Source: a bacterium (lineage in GTDB: Bacteria; Patescibacteriota; Saccharimonadia; Saccharimonadales; UBA4665). From it: a stretch of DNA of 44,305 nt. Positions 31,956 through 40,254 of this stretch are shown here, piece by piece. The position numbers were made by a program, and so were the translations under genes. The DNA lies in assembly GCA_021804085.1 (NCBI GenBank), contig JAJZKM010000004.1, positions 1-44,305 of the forward strand, written 5' to 3'. How positions within the stretch are numbered: the stretch's first letter is position 1; each line of letters opens with the position of its first letter. A model generated the notes under the pieces. The model saw only the letters and a list, made by a program, of their open reading frames with translations. It was not told the DNA's origin and did not search any database.

Positions 31956-33887
31956 ATGGCAAAAATTATAGGAATCGATCTTGGCACTACAAACTCCGCA
32001 ATGGCAGTTATGCAGGCGGGAAAACCAGAAATAATTGCAAATAGTGAAGGAAACCGTACTACTCCGTCCGTAGTAGCGGTAAATAAAAATTCTGAGCGTC
32101 TTGTCGGGCAAGTTGCTCGCCGACAACAGGTAACAAACTCCAAAAATACAGTCTATGAAGTTAAACGTTTAATCGGTCGCAATTATTCCGATCCCGAAGT
32201 GCAGCGTGATCTTAAACTTATGGGATATGAAATTAAGAAAAGTGGTAATGGCGTTAAGGTAATCATGGCGGGTAAGGAATATAGTCCTGAAGAAATTAGT
32301 GCCATGATCCTTTCTAAGTTAAAAGCGGATGCTGAATCATTTTTAGGCGACAAAGTAACTGAGGCGGTTATAACTGTACCGGCATATTTTGATGATAGTC
32401 AGCGACAAGCAACCAAGGATGCAGGTAAGATAGCAGGTCTTGAAGTTAAAAGAATTATTAACGAACCTACGGCCGCAGCCTTAGCATATGGCCTAGATAA
32501 AAAAGCTAAAAATGATGAAAAAATAGCCGTATACGATCTTGGCGGTGGAACTTTTGACGTCTCCATACTAGAGCTCGGCGATGGTGTATTTGAGGTTAAG
32601 AGTACAAATGGGGATACCCACTTGGGGGGAGCAGATTTTGACCGCAAAATAGTTGACCATTTTGTTGAAGAATTCAAGAAAGAAAGCGGCATTGACGTCA
32701 GTGACGACAAAGCAGCTATGCAGCGACTACGTGACGAAGCCGAAAAGGCAAAAATTGAATTATCTACCTCTCATGAAGTAGATATTAATCTGCCCTTCTT
32801 AACTGCTGATGCCGAAGGCGCAAAACACTTTGAGTACAAGCTTACCAGAGCCAAACTAGAGAGTTTAGTTTTGGATTTAATAGATAAGACGCAAGAACCA
32901 TGCAAAAAAGCTTTGGCTGATGCCGGGCTAAAACCAAACGACATAGATGCGGTCGTACTAGTTGGCGGTATGACTAGAATGCCCGCAGTCCAAGAGAAGG
33001 TTAAGAGTATATTCTCCCAAGAACCGATGAAGGGCGTGAACCCTGACGAAGTAGTTGCTGTTGGAGCAGCGATTCAGGCTGGTGTTCTCCAGGGGGATGT
33101 TAAGGATGTGTTGCTTTTGGATGTTACTCCTCTGTCGCTTGGTATTGAGACTATGGGTGGTGTTATGACTAAACTAATTGACCGAAACACGACTATACCG
33201 ACATCAAAAAGCGAAGTATTTTCAACAGCTGCAGATAACCAACCTCAAGTTGAAATACACGTTGCTCAAGGTGAACGAGAAATGATTGAAGGTAATAAGA
33301 GTCTCGGTCGTTTTGTGCTTGATGGCATACCTCCAGCTCCACGTGGAGTACCCCAAATAGAAGTTACGTTCAATATTGACGCAAATGGAATACTAAATGT
33401 TACTGCCAAAGATAAAGGATCTGGAAAAGAACAAAGTATTACGATTAGTGGATCTGGCAACCTAGATAAGAATGAAGTTGAGCGGATGGCTAAAGAAGCT
33501 GAAACCCACGCAGAAGAAGATAAGGAAAAAAAATCTGCGGTTGAAGCTAGGAATCTCCTAGATAGTGCAATTTACCAGGCAGAAAAATTAGCCAAAGATA
33601 GTAAAGAGAAACTTTCCGACGAAGATATGAAAACACTAAACGAGTCTATAGATGAGGCTAAGAAAGTTGTTACTGATGAAAAAGCAAGTAAAGATACTCT
33701 CGAAACCGCAGCAAAGAAAATTAGCGATACCATAATGCCAATTGGAGCCAAACTTTATGAGTCTACATCTAATGACGAGGAATCTTCTGCCTCTGCCGAC
33801 GATATTTCCGACAATAAAGAAAGCAAAGACAAGGGTCCAATTGAGGGTGAAGTGGTTGGTGATGAGCCTAAAGATAAAAAAAAGTAG
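31956..33887 (+). CDS. dnaK: Chaperone DnaK (Hsp70)
   Basis: This 643-residue Hsp70 opens [17 protein letters not shown]. The nucleotide-binding domain includes [43 protein letters not shown] and [14 protein letters not shown], then the linker [20 protein letters not shown]. The substrate domain and an acidic Lys-rich C-terminal tail follow. Length is standard. A Shine-Dalgarno (AAAGGG) precedes the ATG. It works with DnaJ (next gene) and GrpE. Confidence 0.98.
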   Translation: MAKIIGIDLGTTNSAMAVMQAGKPEIIANSEGNRTTPSVVAVNKNSERLVGQVARRQQVTNSKNTVYEVKRLIGRNYSDPEVQRDLKLMGYEIKKSGNGVKVIMAGKEYSPEEISAMILSKLKADAESFLGDKVTEAVITVPAYFDDSQRQATKDAGKIAGLEVKRIINEPTAAALAYGLDKKAKNDEKIAVYDLGGGTFDVSILELGDGVFEVKSTNGDTHLGGADFDRKIVDHFVEEFKKESGIDVSDDKAAMQRLRDEAEKAKIELSTSHEVDINLPFLTADAEGAKHFEYKLTRAKLESLVLDLIDKTQEPCKKALADAGLKPNDIDAVVLVGGMTRMPAVQEKVKSIFSQEPMKGVNPDEVVAVGAAIQAGVLQGDVKDVLLLDVTPLSLGIETMGGVMTKLIDRNTTIPTSKSEVFSTAADNQPQVEIHVAQGEREMIEGNKSLGRFVLDGIPPAPRGVPQIEVTFNIDANGILNVTAKDKGSGKEQSITISGSGNLDKNEVERMAKEAETHAEEDKEKKSAVEARNLLDSAIYQAEKLAKDSKEKLSDEDMKTLNESIDEAKKVVTDEKASKDTLETAAKKISDTIMPIGAKLYESTSNDEESSASADDISDNKESKDKGPIEGEVVGDEPKDKKK

Positions 33888-33952
33888 TCTAGTGTTAGGT
33901 GTAAATAACTTTTAAGCTGCATTTAAAGCTAAATATTTGGTTTAATAATAAG

Positions 33953-35062
33953 ATGGCACAACGCGACTACTACGAAATATTGGGTGTATCCAAAAATGCA
34001 TCGGCAGACGAACTTAAGAAAGCATATCGTCGCGCTGCCATAGAGTCGCATCCCGACAGGGGTGGCGACGAAGCGAAATTTAAGCAAGTAAATGAAGCCT
34101 ATGAAGTATTAAAGGATCCGGCGAAACGACAAAGATACGACCAATTTGGCCATGCAGGCGTGGGTGGAAATAGCGCAAGCGGTGGACCTGGCGGTTTTGG
34201 GTACAGTAATTCTCAAAACATTAACTTTGATTTTGGTGATCTAGGTCTAGGAGATATTTTTAGTAGTTTTTTTGGCAGTGGTTCAAGTTCTGCTAATAGG
34301 AGTCAGCATAATGAACGTGGTCATGATGTTGAAACTAGAGTAGAAATTAACTTTAATGATGCTGTATTTGGCACTGAAGTTGAGTTGGTGTTGACGCTTG
34401 AGGATGTGTGCTCTCACTGCAAAGGTACAACAGCAGAACCTGGATACGAACTTAAAACATGCGAAACTTGTGGTGGCAAAGGGCAAGTAGTGCAGGTTGT
34501 GCGAACAGTATTTGGCAATATACAGCAACCAAGTGTATGTCCGACTTGTAATGGAAGTGGCAAGGTACCAGAAAAAATATGTACGGTTTGCCATGGCAAA
34601 GGGACAGAAGCTAAACGCCAAGCTATCAACCTTAAAATTCCTGCCGGAGTTGATGATGGCGCTACAATTCGTCTCCGTGAACACGGAGAAGCATCCACTG
34701 GCGGTAAAAAAGGAGATCTTTACGTCAACATACGAGTTAAACCTGATAAGAAGTTTACACGAGAGGGTGAATTGATTCTGAGTGATGAGCATATTGACAT
34801 GTCCGTTGCCGCTCTGGGGGGTGAAATTGATGTAGATACTGTTGATGGACCGGTACGGATGCGAATTCCTCCAGGAACACAAAGTCATAGTGACTTTAAA
34901 TTATCCGGACATGGAGTACCACACCTAAAGGGAAGTGGACGAGGAGCTCATATAGTTACGATCATTGTTGATATTCCAACTAAACTCAACAAAACACAAG
35001 AAGACTTACTTAGACAGTATGCCGATAGCTTTTCTCAAGAAAAAAAAGGATTTTGGCATTAA
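33953..35062 (+). CDS. dnaJ: Co-chaperone DnaJ (Hsp40)
   Basis: The J-domain carries HPD at 33-35 within ESHPDRGGDE. A Gly/Ser/Phe-rich linker (~75-115) follows, then four CxxCxGxG zinc repeats: CSHCKG, CETCGGKG, CPTCNGSG and CTVCHGKG. Two beta-sandwich substrate domains complete a full type A DnaJ at 369 residues. The first repeat has its spacing slightly altered (CSHCKGTTAEPG). It lies 65 bases after dnaK and is presumably under the same CIRCE promoter. Confidence 0.97.
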   Translation: MAQRDYYEILGVSKNASADELKKAYRRAAIESHPDRGGDEAKFKQVNEAYEVLKDPAKRQRYDQFGHAGVGGNSASGGPGGFGYSNSQNINFDFGDLGLGDIFSSFFGSGSSSANRSQHNERGHDVETRVEINFNDAVFGTEVELVLTLEDVCSHCKGTTAEPGYELKTCETCGGKGQVVQVVRTVFGNIQQPSVCPTCNGSGKVPEKICTVCHGKGTEAKRQAINLKIPAGVDDGATIRLREHGEASTGGKKGDLYVNIRVKPDKKFTREGELILSDEHIDMSVAALGGEIDVDTVDGPVRMRIPPGTQSHSDFKLSGHGVPHLKGSGRGAHIVTIIVDIPTKLNKTQEDLLRQYADSFSQEKKGFWH

Positions 35063-35101
35063 ACATTGCCAAAGTGGGCAGATCAACAGATAATTAGAGC
35101 A

Positions 35102-35218
35102 ATGAAACGCCAAACTAACAACGAAAACGGTTTTATATTTTTATTGATTGCCATTTTAATAATTGTTGCTGTCGCTATTTATCTGATATATAAACGGGTC
35201 CACTATATTCCTCATTAA
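35102..35218 (+). CDS. 38-aa single-span membrane peptide
   Basis: ATG 35102 opens a 38-codon frame ending with TAA at 35216. A polar basic head (MKRQTNNENG) is followed by a strong helix (FIFLLIAILIIVAVAIYLIY) and a short basic tail (KRVHYIPH). It sits between dnaJ and the RimB-ATP-grasp gene, and its stop is followed at once by GGAGAG, the ribosome site for ATG 35232. Hydrophobic profile and position support a real gene; its function is unknown. Confidence 0.5.
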   Translation: MKRQTNNENGFIFLLIAILIIVAVAIYLIYKRVHYIPH

Positions 35219-35231
35219 GGAGAGATAATTT

Positions 35232-36548
35232 ATGAATGACCTAATTACAGTCGGTAATATTGAGACCGTAGCTATACCGGACCAAAAAATCAAAGATGTT
35301 TTAGCGAAAATAGATACAGGAGCTGATAGTTCTGCTATTTGGGCTAGCAATATTAGTAAGAAGGACGGTGTTCTAAGCTATACACTTTTCGGTCCATCGT
35401 CACCTCATTATAACGGTCAGCAAATTAATACAAAGAAATTTACTAGGGTAACTGTAAAAAATTCTTTTGGAGTTAAGGAGAAGCGATACAGGGTCAGCAT
35501 AAAGATTAGGATTGGTGATAAAACCATAGTAACTCGCATGACACTAGCCGATCGTAACAGTAATCGTTTTCCAATTATCATCGGCAAACACACTCTTAGG
35601 GGTAAATTTGTTGTTAATGTTGCTAAAAAGAATATGACGTTTGGGAGAAAGCGGATTCTCTTGGTCACGGGCGAAGAAAATAGTTTTGGTGAGGCTTATG
35701 TTGATTCGCTACTAAGTGAAGGGCTTAAGATATCTAGGGTTAACTATGAAGAGCTAATCTTTACTTTTGGCGCCAAGAATAACTCTATAGTAATAGAGTC
35801 GACTCAAGAGGATGTTTCTAGCTATGATCTGGTTTACTTTGTAAATAACGTTTCCGAGACTAACATAAATGTTGCGGCACCCGTTGCTGCATATTTAGCC
35901 AAACGTAATATAGATTTTATTGATCGTCGCGTAAGTCTTTCTGCGAACCCAGACAAAATTATGCAATATATGCTCCTAGGGGATAATTCTGTTAAAGTGC
36001 CTCCTAGTGTATTTATGCTACCTAATGGGCTCAACGATGCTTACGAAAGACTGGTAACAAAACTAGGGTTACCGTTTATATTAAAAGACATTAAACATTA
36101 TGGTACGGAATCTCCATTCCTAGTGAATTCGAGAAATGATTTTGAACGGCACGTTAGGTATGCCAAGGAAATAGGTCTCTGGCTTTTGGCCCAACAGTAT
36201 ATTCCACATGATTTCGACTATCGTCTTTTGGTTTTTGGCGGCCAGATATTCTTTGCAGCTAAAAGAGTTTCGGGTAATGATTCTGAACCGTTACATAAAC
36301 TTGGCGATATGGATCACGTAGAATCAATAGACATAGCAGACTTACCAGCAAAATTAATTAATCTTGCAGTTTTGTCGGCAAGAATTAGTAGGTTGCAGGT
36401 AGCAGATGTCAATTTACTGCAAGACAAAGTTAGCAAGGTGTGGTATTGTCTTGGGGTTAATGGATTATTAATTCTAAAAGATGATGAGTTTATTAGAGAA
36501 AAAGAAGCGGCAGTAGCCAAGTATCTCAGTCAACGTCTTTTTGATTAG
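35232..36548 (+). CDS. RimB-type retropepsin-like domain fused to an ATP-grasp-like domain
   Basis: Residues ~1-140 match the RimB/ATP-dependent zinc protease family (PF05618). The aspartic-type site AKIDTGADSSAIWA (Asp28-Thr29-Gly30-Ala31) and RFPIIIGKHTLRGKFVVNV are both visible. Residues ~145-438 resemble a RimK-type ATP-grasp ligase: RILLVTGEENSFGE, a KVPPSVFML and LGLPFILKDI lysine, QQYIPHDFDYRLLVFGG. In the metal-binding end the usual EVN reads LGVN (Gly408), so ATP-Mg binding may be lost. Shine-Dalgarno GGAGAG is 5-10 bases upstream. A genuine RimK-like ligase follows at 36583. Confidence 0.75.
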   Translation: MNDLITVGNIETVAIPDQKIKDVLAKIDTGADSSAIWASNISKKDGVLSYTLFGPSSPHYNGQQINTKKFTRVTVKNSFGVKEKRYRVSIKIRIGDKTIVTRMTLADRNSNRFPIIIGKHTLRGKFVVNVAKKNMTFGRKRILLVTGEENSFGEAYVDSLLSEGLKISRVNYEELIFTFGAKNNSIVIESTQEDVSSYDLVYFVNNVSETNINVAAPVAAYLAKRNIDFIDRRVSLSANPDKIMQYMLLGDNSVKVPPSVFMLPNGLNDAYERLVTKLGLPFILKDIKHYGTESPFLVNSRNDFERHVRYAKEIGLWLLAQQYIPHDFDYRLLVFGGQIFFAAKRVSGNDSEPLHKLGDMDHVESIDIADLPAKLINLAVLSARISRLQVADVNLLQDKVSKVWYCLGVNGLLILKDDEFIREKEAAVAKYLSQRLFD

Positions 36549-36582
36549 TATATAAAACAGTCATGAGGAGATTGTATAGCTT

Positions 36583-37485
36583 ATGAACATAGTTATTTTA
36601 TCCAAGGAAAAGAATAATTTTTCTACCAAAAGATTAGTAGAAGAAGCAGAAAAACGCGGTCATAATGTAAGGATAATTGATTATGTGAAGTGTTTTGTTA
36701 CACTTGAGCAAAACAACCCAGTGGTAAATTATAGGGGAGAAATTGTTCGTGATGTAGACGCAATCATTCCACGGATAGCTGCTCGGTTGACTAATTATGG
36801 ATCGGCAATTGTTCGTCAATTTGAAATGCAAAACGTATTTACTACCACTAGTTCAATATCTATTGTTCGATCTCGGGATAAGCTTCGTAGTTTGCAGCTA
36901 CTGGCTAAATCTGGAGTTGGAATTCCTAAGACTGTATTTGTTCGCGAAACAGCAGATTATGAAGGTGTGCTAGAACAGGTCGGCGGCGCTCCAGTGATAA
37001 TAAAAATAGCTAGAGGTACTCATGGTACAGGAGTCGTTTTGGGTGAAACTCGTAAGGCGGCTCTTGCAGTTATGCAGGCATTTAATGTAGAGAATGTGAA
37101 CTTTTTAGTCCAGGAATATATTGCCGAAAGTAAAGGTTCTGATATTAGAGCCTTTGTAGTAAATGGGAAGGTGATAGCTAGCATGATCCGTAGAAGCGCA
37201 GATGATGATTTTCGCTCTAATCTTCATCAAGGAGGGCGTGGGGAATTAGTTAAGCTTTCCGATATTGAGCGAAAAACTGCCCAGAAAGCCGCAAAGGCTA
37301 TGGGGCTTAGTGTTGCCGGCGTTGATATGTTGAGGTCGGACCGTGGCCCACTGGTTTTAGAGGTTAATTCATCTCCTGGCTTTGGCATAGAGAAGATTAC
37401 TAATCGAAATGTTGCTGCTAGTATTCTTGAATATACTGAGCACTCAGCAAGAACCGGAAGACGTAAGGATAAGGTTGGGGCGTAA
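36583..37485 (+). CDS. RimK-family ATP-grasp ligase (glutamate ligase type)
   Basis: This 300-residue ATP-grasp protein contains PVIIKIARGTHGTGVVL (ATP lysine), FLVQEYIAESKGSDIRAFVVNGKVIASMIR, and the metal-binding end SVAGVDMLRS...LVLEVNSSPGFGIE with the Asp and Glu-Val-Asn intact. RimK adds glutamates to the C-terminus of ribosomal protein S6; other members add Glu to tetrahydrofolate, F420 or peptides. MNIVILSKEKNNFSTKRLVEEA at the N-terminus and length match RimK. ATGAGGAG stands ~20 bases before the ATG. It is in the same operon as the RimB-containing fusion, which mirrors the rimABK arrangement. Confidence 0.82.
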   Translation: MNIVILSKEKNNFSTKRLVEEAEKRGHNVRIIDYVKCFVTLEQNNPVVNYRGEIVRDVDAIIPRIAARLTNYGSAIVRQFEMQNVFTTTSSISIVRSRDKLRSLQLLAKSGVGIPKTVFVRETADYEGVLEQVGGAPVIIKIARGTHGTGVVLGETRKAALAVMQAFNVENVNFLVQEYIAESKGSDIRAFVVNGKVIASMIRRSADDDFRSNLHQGGRGELVKLSDIERKTAQKAAKAMGLSVAGVDMLRSDRGPLVLEVNSSPGFGIEKITNRNVAASILEYTEHSARTGRRKDKVGA

Positions 37486-37522
37486 ACAACTAATTGTTCA
37501 CGTGCTATAGTAACTAGGTAGT

Positions 37523-38041
37523 ATGGCAAGTGACAATATCTGGTTAGTAATTATTATCTTGATTCCGGTATTAGCAAGCTATATTTTGAGCTCTAATGCG
37601 GCGTCTATGTTTATTAGTCTATGTTTAGGGTATGTGCTTTATTCTTTTGATGATCGTAATGCTTTGAGCATTGCTCATTCGTCGATTATTCGTAAATCAC
37701 CTCTACACCTTAATGCATCCGATGTTTCAATAAACCTGCTATTACTAATTGGACCAGCCATAATTACACTGATAGTTCAAAAGCATTCAATAGCAGCTAG
37801 CCGTCGAGCTCTAAATTTAATACCAGCTATATTTAGCGGTCTTTTTTGTGCACTGATCATTGTTCCGGCTCTTCCTATAGCCATGGAAGATACAATAGTT
37901 AGGAGTAGTTATTGGGCTGATATTGTTCGGCAAGAGGTTGGGATTGTCGGTATAGGTTCAGTGGTTTCTATTATCTTTTATTGGTTTACTAATTTACGCA
38001 GTTCCCAAACTAAGAAACCAAAATCTAAGTCTAAATCCTAA
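37523..38041 (+). CDS. Five-span integral membrane protein
   Basis: This 172-residue protein has predicted helices at about 6-22, 28-45, 68-88, 97-122 and 132-152 and a very basic Ser/Lys C-terminus (SSQTKKPKSKSKS). No family is recognised; the pattern is reminiscent of CvpA-like small membrane proteins, but the similarity is weak. TATAGT at 37506-37511 predicts its own start ~5 bases before the ATG, yet it lies only 37 bases after the RimK-like gene. Confidence 0.65.
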   Translation: MASDNIWLVIIILIPVLASYILSSNAASMFISLCLGYVLYSFDDRNALSIAHSSIIRKSPLHLNASDVSINLLLLIGPAIITLIVQKHSIAASRRALNLIPAIFSGLFCALIIVPALPIAMEDTIVRSSYWADIVRQEVGIVGIGSVVSIIFYWFTNLRSSQTKKPKSKSKS

Positions 38042-38485
38042 ATTTCATTTTTACAGATTGCGCCCAGCCAACTTTAGTAAATATTGATGATTCTTTAATG
38101 CTTAATTCGTACCAATATTATTTACTTATTATTTAGAACTTTTACTATACATGGGTGATAAAAGAGTCTATACGATCGCCGGTGTCTTATCGGTACCCTA
38201 TATAAATGTGGGGCAAAACATCAGTTCCTGTCTGTGTTGGGTAAATATATGCAGCCTTAGTTGTAGTTTAGGCCATGAAACTCAAAGCGAGGGGGCTACT
38301 AGTAAGATAGTTTTTACTAGAATTAGTTTGCGATAGTTGAAGACAGAGTTTATGGTAGAGCAAGCGTTAGCTAAAAGATCGTCCTCGAGCTCATGAAATT
38401 AAAACCAATGCAATGCAAAGACATTGGAAAAAGCTAGCCGTATCAGCCAAATCGTTATAATCGTTCCGGCGGTAGAACGGTAGGT
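38042..38485. other. Intergenic stretch of ~440 bases, no supported gene
   Basis: A 61-codon frame at 38151-38336 has no protein-like composition and I do not call it. Near the end, GGCGGTAG (38469-38476) can pair with CTGCCGCC (38493-38500), enclosing AGGT/ACCT. This nested hairpin spans the stop codon of the minus-strand pilin gene but lacks a T-run. Nothing else is seen. Confidence 0.4.
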
Positions 38486-38782
38486 CTAAAAACCTGCCGC
38501 CTGCGTACTAAGCTGACTGCTGTCTATATTGCTTGACGTAATACTTGTCTGGTTGAGTGCCGTCATGGCGCTGTTAAGGTTAGATGCATTATTAATCTGT
38601 GGTGCGGCTGGTACTGATGTAGTTGGTGATTGATAGCTAGATGAACCCGATGTAGTCAAGGTTGAGATAGGTGTAACTTTATTACTATGCCATGCATAGT
38701 AACCGACACCAGCAATAGCGGCTATTATTACTATCACAACTACTAATTCAATAATTGCGAAACCTGATTGTTGTTTTTTCAT
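38486..38782 (-). CDS. Type IV prepilin-like protein
   Basis: The N-terminus MKKQQSG/FAIIELVVVIVIIAAIAG is a class III (prepilin) signal. Cleavage by PilD is expected after Gly7, the new N-terminal Phe would be methylated, and Glu is at +5. The hydrophobic alpha1 helix continues to about residue 27. The mature part is only ~70 residues, Ser/Thr/Asn-rich and probably disordered, far shorter than major pilins (~140). It is more likely a minor pilin or pseudopilin. The upstream gene at 38785 ends 2 bases before its ATG, so both are translated from one mRNA. Confidence 0.8.
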   Translation of the reverse strand: MKKQQSGFAIIELVVVIVIIAAIAGVGYYAWHSNKVTPISTLTTSGSSSYQSPTTSVPAAPQINNASNLNSAMTALNQTSITSSNIDSSQLSTQAAGF

Positions 38783-38784
38783 AT

Positions 38785-39417
38785 TTATTGCCCTCCTTTT
38801 GTGCTAGAGCCTGAAACAGTTACGCCATTGGCTGATGCAACGCCTACGATAAGGTTTTTAACGGCAGTACGGTAGTTTTGCAAATCAGTAATCTCTGTCT
38901 TTAAGTAGCCACGAAACGCAGTAACCATGCCCTTGGGGTTACTAGAACTGCAACTAAAAGTACTGTTGGTTTTCAAAGTGCCAAAGTCAGTGTTGGCTTG
39001 TGTCTGGGCAGTATTGACAGCCGCTACTAGTTGGCTGTAATTGATTAGTGTCTTACCTTGCTTGGTGTAAAAACCTTCAACTCTTGTGGCAATAGTGCCA
39101 AAAAGTGTAATTTGATTCTGCGCACGAGTGTCAATTCGAGATAGTATGTTATTTATAGTCGTCTCACGATTTTGACAGACTTTGAGTTGAGCGGCTAATA
39201 AATGTGTTTGGCCATTAGATTGACCGCTAGTAGCTTGGGATGGCTGATGTGAGCTTGCTGCGCTTGAACCTGTTGGGTTTGTTGTGGTAGCTGTACTATT
39301 TGCTGCTTGAGCGTGCACCCTAGCTTGAGAAGGCAATGCTAATACCGTTGAACTACTAATGGCCACAAAGCTTAGAATGGTGCCTAGTAGCCTGAAATTA
39401 TGAATATGTTTTCGCAT
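38785..39417 (-). CDS. Secreted helical protein preceding the pilin
   Basis: A Sec signal peptide is visible (MRKHIHNFRLLG, hydrophobic core to ~28, likely cut after ARVHAQA). A Thr/Ser/Gln-rich linker (~37-75) and a ~115-residue helical domain with two cysteines (KVCQNRET and TFSCSSS) follow. The Asn/Gln/Thr pattern RIDTRAQNQITLFGTIATRVEGFY resembles conserved secreted proteins of this lineage, but no function is known. A strong Shine-Dalgarno (AAAAGGAG) precedes the ATG at 39417. Cotranscription suggests a role with the pilin on the surface. Confidence 0.75.
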   Translation of the reverse strand: MRKHIHNFRLLGTILSFVAISSSTVLALPSQARVHAQAANSTATTTNPTGSSAASSHQPSQATSGQSNGQTHLLAAQLKVCQNRETTINNILSRIDTRAQNQITLFGTIATRVEGFYTKQGKTLINYSQLVAAVNTAQTQANTDFGTLKTNSTFSCSSSNPKGMVTAFRGYLKTEITDLQNYRTAVKNLIVGVASANGVTVSGSSTKGGQ

Positions 39418-39790
39418 GATACTCCTTTTTAATGTTTCGATTAGATTGTGTTTGCAGCTTATGCTTTACTATGCGCTCTGTCAAGACGGCAAAACTATAG
39501 AAATGTTAATATTAGTTTTTGATTGTAATGCAATAGTACCATCAAGAAGTTACTGCGGTTACATGTCACCAAACCGGAGGGCTTTATGTGACTCTATTGT
39601 AATTGCCGCACGAAACGAAAAAGAACTACCTATAATAGGTATGAGTATTGATTGTGTTAGTACTATTGCTTGCGATATTGTTTCTTGTATGCCTAGGATT
39701 ATCTAGGGCGTACAGAGATTTAGAATTCCTATAAGTTGAAAGTGTAAAATGCAGATGTTAGGGTATGTTTTCTGTGTTTTCAAAAATTAG
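39418..39790. other. Promoter region, no supported gene
   Basis: This stretch lies between the secreted-protein gene and the T-box leader. A 96-codon plus-strand frame (39416-39706) overlaps the other gene's start and ribosome site and shows no recognisable domain, so it is not called. TTGAAA (39736-39741) and TAGGGT (39759-39764), 17 bases apart, are a possible promoter for the T-box transcript. Confidence 0.35.
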
Positions 39791-39814
39791 ATATTGACCT
39801 AGAGGGGTTAGCGT

Positions 39815-40042
39815 GGTTAGCTTTATGCAAAGCTGTGAAGGGGTATCCCGCCCTGGAGCTGCCTGTGATGAACAGTGACGGAAGCTTAACCGTAAAATGG
39901 AGACACTGAGGTCGGCGTAGGCTAGAGTCAGTTAGAAAGGCCAATAACAGCAATGTTACGGTAAAGGCAAGATGGTACCACGAGAAGCCTCGTTCTTGCT
40001 AAACACTTTAGATATATAGTGTTTGGTGAAAACGAGGTTTTT
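39815..40042 (+). promoter_or_regulatory. T-box leader controlling the proS operon
   Basis: The antiterminator is textbook. GCAAGA (39967-39972) pairs with TCTTGC (39994-39999). A 7-base bulge TGGTACC (39973-39979) follows, and ACGAG/CTCGT (39980-39984/39989-39993) closes on an AAGC loop. The bulge TGGT can pair with the tRNA end ACCA. The competing terminator pairs CCTCGTT (39988-39994) with AACGAGG (40031-40037), contains AAACACT/AGTGTTT, and is followed by TTTTT. Stem I probably spans 39815-39892, closed by GGTTA/TAACC. The specifier triplet could not be fixed with certainty; proline is inferred from the downstream gene. Confidence 0.93.
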
Positions 40043-40065
40043 AATATATATGAAGGAGCCCCATC

Positions 40066-40254
40066 GTGCAAACTACTGACCAAGACTTTCCTGGAACTAG
40101 TAAACCAGTCTACAAGTTAAGAATAGATTTTAGGAATGAAATTGAGACTAAAAAGTCATCTGAGTCACTAACTCTAGGTTTAACTGATGATGAGGGCGTT
40201 ATTGTGCTGGTTAAACTTAACAAAGAAGTACCTATAGGAAGCAGGTTGTTCTAA
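40066..40254 (+). CDS. 62-aa protein between T-box and proS
   Basis: The start is GTG 40066, 7 bases after AAGGAG (40053-40058). The peptide is hydrophilic and beta-like: KPVYKLRIDFRNE, SESLTLGLTDDEGVIVLVKL, then PIGSRLF. It has no cysteines or membrane segment and is not recognised. Its TAA overlaps the proS start (TAATG), so the two are translationally coupled and both respond to the T-box. It could be a stand-alone synthetase accessory or regulatory domain, which is inference from position. Confidence 0.65.
   Translation: MQTTDQDFPGTSKPVYKLRIDFRNEIETKKSSESLTLGLTDDEGVIVLVKLNKEVPIGSRLF

Noticed and set aside
34283-34888. 201-codon minus-strand frame opposite dnaJ
   Set aside because: Lies wholly inside an unmistakable DnaJ gene; Cys/Phe-rich text is the antisense of the zinc repeats.
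38151-38336. 61-codon plus-strand frame
   Set aside because: No ribosome site, unusual composition (many Ser/Cys), no recognisable fold, and no support from neighbours.
39416-39706. 96-codon plus-strand frame
   Set aside because: It starts on top of the start codon and Shine-Dalgarno of the well supported minus-strand secreted-protein gene and shows no domain.
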